NCBI GenBank assembly: GCA_938030735.1
Contig: CALHIM010000007.1
Span: 1 to 64,000, forward strand
Length of the DNA: 64,000 nucleotides
Origin: an uncultured bacterium
GTDB taxonomy: Bacteria; Patescibacteriota; Saccharimonadia; Saccharimonadales; Saccharimonadaceae
Direction of reading: 5' to 3'
Shown in pieces: positions 62,033-64,000 of the stretch. The notes beneath the pieces were generated by a model. The model saw nothing but the letters and a program-made list of their open reading frames with translations. It made no database searches and was not told the DNA's origin. A program made the translations under genes and the position numbers. The stretch's first letter is position 1, and each line of letters starts with the position of its first letter.

Positions 62033-63178
62033 ATGGATTTTGATGAATTTGAAGAGTTGTTAAATTTTGAAATAAAAAAACCTCAACCGCACGAGGTAAT
62101 TTATAGCGTCTCAGATTTTATTGCAACTAGCAATGATATTTTCGAAAAGAGTTTTCCGAGTGTTCTGATTGAAGGTGAAATTTCAAGCTTTAAGGTGAAC
62201 CACAACAAGTTTGTTTTTTTTGATTTGAAAGATGAAGACTCGGTTCTTGGTTGCTTTATGACGGTTTGGCAAATGCGATTTCCACTCGAAGATGGAATGA
62301 AAGTTGTTGTGCAAGCAAAGCCAAAACTCACAAATTGGGGAAAATTCAGCCTAACAATTGAAAAAATCATACCAAAAGGTGAAGGGAGCCTCAAAAAATC
62401 TTTCGAAATTTTAAAGGAAAAGTTAACAAAAGAGGGCTTATTTGATGAAAGCCGCAAACGTGAAATTCCGCGAAATCCTCAAAAAATTGCGGTGATTTCG
62501 AGCATTCAGGCAGCGGGTTATGCTGACTTTATTAAGATTATTAATGAGCGTTGGGGTGGGCTAGAAATTACTGTTGCGCATACGCAGGTGCAGGGAATTT
62601 CTGCGAGCGACCAGATTATTCGAGCAATTGATTTTTTCAATTCGCAAAGTGAATTGCCAGATGTGATTACTATTATTCGTGGTGGCGGAAGTGTTGATGA
62701 TTTAGCGGTTTTTAATGACGAAAAATTAGTTCGTGCGATTGTTGATTCTCGCGTACCAATTATTACAGGAATTGGCCACGAAATTGATGAAAGCTTATGT
62801 GATTTAGCGGCAGATTTTGCGGCTTCAACACCAAGTAATGTTGCGCAATTTTTGACACCGAATAAATTTGACGAAATGAGATTTTTATGTTCAAAAATTT
62901 TGCACACAAACGATTTTATTCTTTCGAAGATCGATGGATTAAAAATTGAAAACCATCAAAAGATTTACAAAATGAAAGATTTAATTTTGAATAATATTTT
63001 TGAACAGCAAAGAGAAATTCAAGCTAAAAAGCGAATTTTAGAAAGTTACAATCCGCAAAACATACTTTCGAAAGGTTATGCTTTAGTAAGTGGAAAATTG
63101 GCGGCTGGTGAAGAAATTATGATTCAAACAATTGATAAAAAAATAACGGCGGAGGTAAAAAATGTCGAACGAAATTAG
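62033..63178 (+). CDS. xseA: Exodeoxyribonuclease VII large subunit
   Basis: A 381-residue nuclease subunit. An N-terminal OB-fold (PSVLIEGEISSFKVNHNKFVFFDLKDE) is followed by the catalytic domain: NPQKIAVISSIQAAGYADFI, VTIIRGGGSVDDLAVFND and IITGIGHEIDESLCDLAADFAASTPS. The C-terminal coiled coil is shorter than usual. It overlaps xseB by 17 bases. Confidence 0.93.
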   Translation: MDFDEFEELLNFEIKKPQPHEVIYSVSDFIATSNDIFEKSFPSVLIEGEISSFKVNHNKFVFFDLKDEDSVLGCFMTVWQMRFPLEDGMKVVVQAKPKLTNWGKFSLTIEKIIPKGEGSLKKSFEILKEKLTKEGLFDESRKREIPRNPQKIAVISSIQAAGYADFIKIINERWGGLEITVAHTQVQGISASDQIIRAIDFFNSQSELPDVITIIRGGGSVDDLAVFNDEKLVRAIVDSRVPIITGIGHEIDESLCDLAADFAASTPSNVAQFLTPNKFDEMRFLCSKILHTNDFILSKIDGLKIENHQKIYKMKDLILNNIFEQQREIQAKKRILESYNPQNILSKGYALVSGKLAAGEEIMIQTIDKKITAEVKNVERN

Positions 63179-63359
63179 TAAAAAAATGGCTGAAATCGAT
63201 GAGATTCTAATAAAAATTGAAAGTGGCGAAATTCCTCTTGAAGAGGTTTTTGAAAAATATAAAGAAGCGATTTCGAAAGCCGCAAAACTCGAGGAAGAAC
63301 TTGATTCGCTTAAGAATGAAATTCAAATTTTGAGTAAAAATTTTGCACAAGAAGAATAA
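63162..63359 (+). CDS. xseB: Exodeoxyribonuclease VII small subunit
   Basis: A 65-residue helical protein. MAEIDEILIKIESGEIPLEEVFEKYKEA is the family pattern (L-x-x-I-V-x-x-L-E-x-G-E-x-x-L-E-x-x-x). The ATG at 63162 lies in the end of xseA behind a GGAGGTAAA site. It partners with XseA for single-strand DNA degradation. Confidence 0.92.
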   Translation: MSNEISKKMAEIDEILIKIESGEIPLEEVFEKYKEAISKAAKLEEELDSLKNEIQILSKNFAQEE

Positions 63360-63382
63360 AATCTCGCCGTAGCGAGATTGAA
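63359..63382 (+). terminator. Weak hairpin after xseB
   Basis: AATCTCGC and GCGAGATT form a perfect stem without a T-run, so termination is uncertain. Confidence 0.45.
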
Positions 63383-63455
63383 GATTTGAAAGAATTTCAG
63401 TATTTTTTATTTTCGAAGAGCGAGAAGTTTTAATATCTTAATATTTTTAGTCAAG

Positions 63456-63482
63456 AAAAGCCCCGCAGTTTGTTGCGGGGAG
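63456..63482 (-). terminator. Terminator (minus strand)
   Basis: On the minus strand CCCCGCAAC and TGCGGGG form a stem followed by CTTTTC. Confidence 0.7.
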
Positions 63483-63497
63483 TAAGGAATGTGCTAT

Positions 63498-63851
63498 CTA
63501 CCAAATCGGCATGTTAGCGAGCTCTTTATCTAAGCTTATGTCTACTTCGCGAAAATACCATTCCCCAAAGTACTCGCTGAAGGTGTTTTCATCTTTGCAA
63601 TAAAGTGATATAGTTAGCTGGATATTTGCTTTATCACACTCTTGTTGTAAAATAACTAGATTACCAAGCTTATCCTTTGCTTGGTCTGCAAAAACGATGA
63701 GTTTATCTTCTACTCGCTTCTTAAGAAATTTTTGAATAATCTTTCTAGTTGTTTTCTCTTGAGAGGGGTTATATTGAAGAATAGCTTCTTTAATGTCTAG
63801 ATCAGTATGATCTAGTGCTGATTTGGTAAGTTTGATTGATACTAGTGCCAT
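63498..63851 (-). CDS. Hypothetical small protein
   Basis: A 117-residue soluble protein with no recognised domain. The first half is basic and helical (EKTTRKIIQKFLKKRVED). The C-terminus is acidic/aromatic (YFGEWYFREVDISLDKELA). It has an AAAGGAGGTGCC ribosome site, its own promoter (TTGACT / 17 bp / TATAAT with TGC, at 63930-63902) and its own terminator. Confidence 0.55.
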   Translation of the reverse strand: MALVSIKLTKSALDHTDLDIKEAILQYNPSQEKTTRKIIQKFLKKRVEDKLIVFADQAKDKLGNLVILQQECDKANIQLTISLYCKDENTFSEYFGEWYFREVDISLDKELANMPIW

Positions 63852-63901
63852 TCTGGCACCTCCTTTTTATTTTTTTAGCTTTCTAAAAAGCTATAACTAG
63901 T

Positions 63902-63930
63902 ATTATAGCATAAAAACTCTTAAAAGTCAA
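63902..63930 (-). promoter_or_regulatory. Promoter (minus strand)
   Basis: TTGACT at 63930-63925, 17-bp spacer, TATAAT at 63907-63902 preceded by TGC. A small AGCTTT/AAAGCT hairpin lies in the leader. Confidence 0.75.
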
Positions 63931-63967
63931 TTTGAATAATAATGGCGATGTATGATATAATAGAGTT

Positions 63968-64000
63968 ATGTTTGATACAGATGAATTTAAATTAAAAATG
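63968..64000 (+). CDS. Start of a gene cut by the window edge
   Basis: MFDTDEFKLKM is visible. TATAAT at 63956-63961 ends 6 bases before the ATG, the leaderless spacing. Too short to identify. Confidence 0.45.
   Translation, partial: MFDTDEFKLKM

Overview
The window is AT-rich with a standard genetic code: UGA ends several genes, for example those at 11785 and 57495. Many genes are compact, and genes often overlap by one base (TAATG). The short 4-domain S1, type B L31, short adenylate kinase, stand-alone M16-type proteins, abundant lineage-restricted small proteins and very compact promoters suggest a Candidate Phyla Radiation bacterium, most probably a Saccharibacteria (TM7) relative. This assignment is an inference from gene content; no 16S gene lies in the window.

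Layout. 1-2900 holds most of a 23S rRNA and a 5S rRNA. 2957-5542 holds an ADP-ribosyltransferase-like protein, a KGG-repeat stress protein, an M78-type metallopeptidase and a ROK kinase. 5695-10645 is translation (rpsA, infB, fmt, def). 10795-12515 is a run of small unknown proteins. 12512-20230 holds priA, a winged-helix regulator, recJ, a glycosyltransferase, rpsU, yqeY, adk and map. 20242-24711 holds a CDF metal exporter, tRNA-Thr, tRNA-Tyr and ftsA-ftsZ-nrdR-thioredoxin-like. 24738-30269 is a complete type II-C CRISPR-Cas locus (tracrRNA, cas9, cas1, cas2, 11-repeat array). 30310-31205 holds two small membrane proteins and a second RNA resembling a tracrRNA. 31174-35342 is an isoleucine T-box riboswitch with an ultrashort Stem I, followed by a PD-(D/E)XK-like gene and ileS. 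35411-39651 holds envelope proteins, including one with an LPHTG sorting signal. 39876-47659 is housekeeping (rplU, parA-parB, lepB, htrA, prmC-prfA, ung, rpmE2). 47824-52986 holds two APNTG-type surface adhesins around rpsB-tsf. 53061-54642 is three small unknown genes on the minus strand. 54772-64000 holds serS, a redoxin, hpf, small unknowns, secA, an M16 protease, xseA-xseB and a partial gene.

The CRISPR locus is internally consistent. The array reads as crRNA on the minus strand: its repeats start with GTTATAG and end with an extended -10 box. The tracrRNA lies on the plus strand immediately upstream of cas9 and has its own promoter and terminator. A second plus-strand RNA on the far side of the array carries an anti-repeat-like segment plus a 10-base match to the tracrRNA just beyond its anti-repeat. 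This is the most promising undescribed element.

A genome-style theme is leaderless transcription. In at least ten promoters on both strands, a -35/17 bp/-10 promoter places the last base of the -10 box exactly 7 bases before the A of ATG, with no Shine-Dalgarno sequence. cas9, ftsA, serS, lepB and ung are among them. Other genes keep strong Shine-Dalgarno sites.
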